The notes under the pieces were generated by a model. That model saw only the letters and a program-made list of their open reading frames with translations. It had not been told where the DNA came from and made no database searches. Below are positions 14,082-14,566 of a stretch of DNA of 14,566 nt, piece after piece. Source of the stretch: JBBSIG01 sp038232215 (GTDB lineage Bacteria > Actinomycetota > Thermoleophilia > Gaiellales > Gaiellaceae); NCBI GenBank assembly GCA_038232215.1, contig JBBSIG010000048.1, positions 1 to 14,566 of the forward strand, in the 5' to 3' direction. Each line of letters opens with the position of its first letter. Position 1 is the stretch's first letter. Both the position numbers and the translations under genes were made by a program.

Positions 14082-14565
14082 GGTCTCCGACCGTCTCCTC
14101 GAGTCGTTGCAGGGCGCGGCTGAGGCGAGTCGAGCACGCCGTCGCGCTGATCCCGAGCAGGCGCGCGGCGGTTCTGCCGTCGAGACCGAGCAGGACGCGG
14201 AGGGCGATCACCTCGCGCTCGCCCGCCGAAAGGGCGCGCAGCGCCAGCTCGAGCTCCGGCGAGAAGCCGTCCCCGAAGGCGTCGTGCTCGACCCGCGGCT
14301 CCTTTCCGGCGAAGCGCTCCTCGCGCCGGCGGCGCCGATCCTCCGAGCGGAAGTGGTCGAGCGCGGCGCTGCGGGCGATCTGACAGAGCCACGTGCGCGC
14401 GCTCGCCCGGTTGGGGTCGAAGCGTCGCCAGAGGCGAAGCGCCTTCTCGAACGTCTCGCCCGTGAGATCCTCGGCGACGGTGCGGTTTCCGGTCATGAGG
14501 ACGAGGTAGCGGTAAACGGCGTCGAGCTCCAGCTCGGCCACCTCGTGGAAGCTCGCCGACGGCAC
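14068..14565 (-). CDS. ECF-type RNA polymerase sigma factor
   Basis: 165 aa as seen. The sigma region 2 segment runs about 12-76 (LDAVYRYLVLMTGNRTVAED, then LTGETFEKALRLWRRFDPNR), including the core-binding and -10 recognition part (ARTWLCQIARSAALDHFR, 56-73). Region 4 spans about 103-157, with ALSAGEREVIALRVLLGLDG and the helix-turn-helix RTAARLLGISATACSTRLSR (131-150). There is no region 1 or 3, as expected for ECF sigma factors. GTG 14563-14565 is one base from the window edge, so the true start may lie outside. The stop overlaps the start of the DUF4349 gene, which suggests coupled expression with a membrane regulator. Confidence 0.9.
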   Translation of the reverse strand: MPSASFHEVAELELDAVYRYLVLMTGNRTVAEDLTGETFEKALRLWRRFDPNRASARTWLCQIARSAALDHFRSEDRRRRREERFAGKEPRVEHDAFGDGFSPELELALRALSAGEREVIALRVLLGLDGRTAARLLGISATACSTRLSRALQRLEETVGDHVLA

Positions 14566-14566
14566 C

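Overview
The window is very GC-rich, with dense codon use ending in G or C. It carries a set of chromosomal core genes typical of Actinomycetota. The RNase E/G with arginine/glycine-rich basic tails, the PD-(D/E)XK protein beside a tRNA, the DUF4349 membrane protein paired with an ECF sigma factor, and the short two-helix membrane protein suggest the class Thermoleophilia (Gaiellales/Solirubrobacterales-like). That placement is an inference from gene content, not a computed phylogeny. No insertion sequence, phage gene, CRISPR array or replication origin was seen, and no gene-free stretch exceeds 300 bases.

Region 1 (1-2945): a small single-helix membrane protein (minus strand) lies divergent from a SigA/RpoD-family sigma factor. 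The sigma factor overlaps the start of a membrane protein fused to a spermidine-synthase-like domain. The divergent spacer holds a 9-bp inverted repeat. Region 2 (2991-6001): a secreted right-handed beta-helix protein and a phosphinothricin-acetyltransferase-like GNAT enzyme (both minus) face a secreted metzincin-type metalloprotease (plus). These are accessory or cell-envelope functions.

Region 3 (6090-12441, all minus strand): a translation/ribosome-maturation block reading rne/rng, rplU, rpmA, obg, nadD, rsfS, then a PD-(D/E)XK nuclease-like gene whose reading frame runs into and through tRNA-Ala(GGC). RNase E/G processes RNA, L21 and L27 are large-subunit proteins, Obg and RsfS act on the large subunit, and NadD makes NAD. 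rplU-rpmA-obg-nadD-rsfS is a classic bacterial order. Region 4 (12563-14566, minus strand): a small membrane protein, a DUF4349 membrane protein and an ECF sigma factor. The last two overlap and look like a sigma/anti-sigma pair.

The most unusual content is non-coding. Between rne and rplU (9561-9780) lies a roughly 220-bp fold-back element with four alternating copies of a CTACTTCCC unit around a 120-nt imperfect hairpin. Between the DUF4349 gene and the small membrane gene (12833-13000) lies a 168-nt element closed by a 23-position stem, with three internal hairpin arms. The rne gene has a TTG start behind a perfect Shine-Dalgarno sequence and a strong hairpin in its leader.
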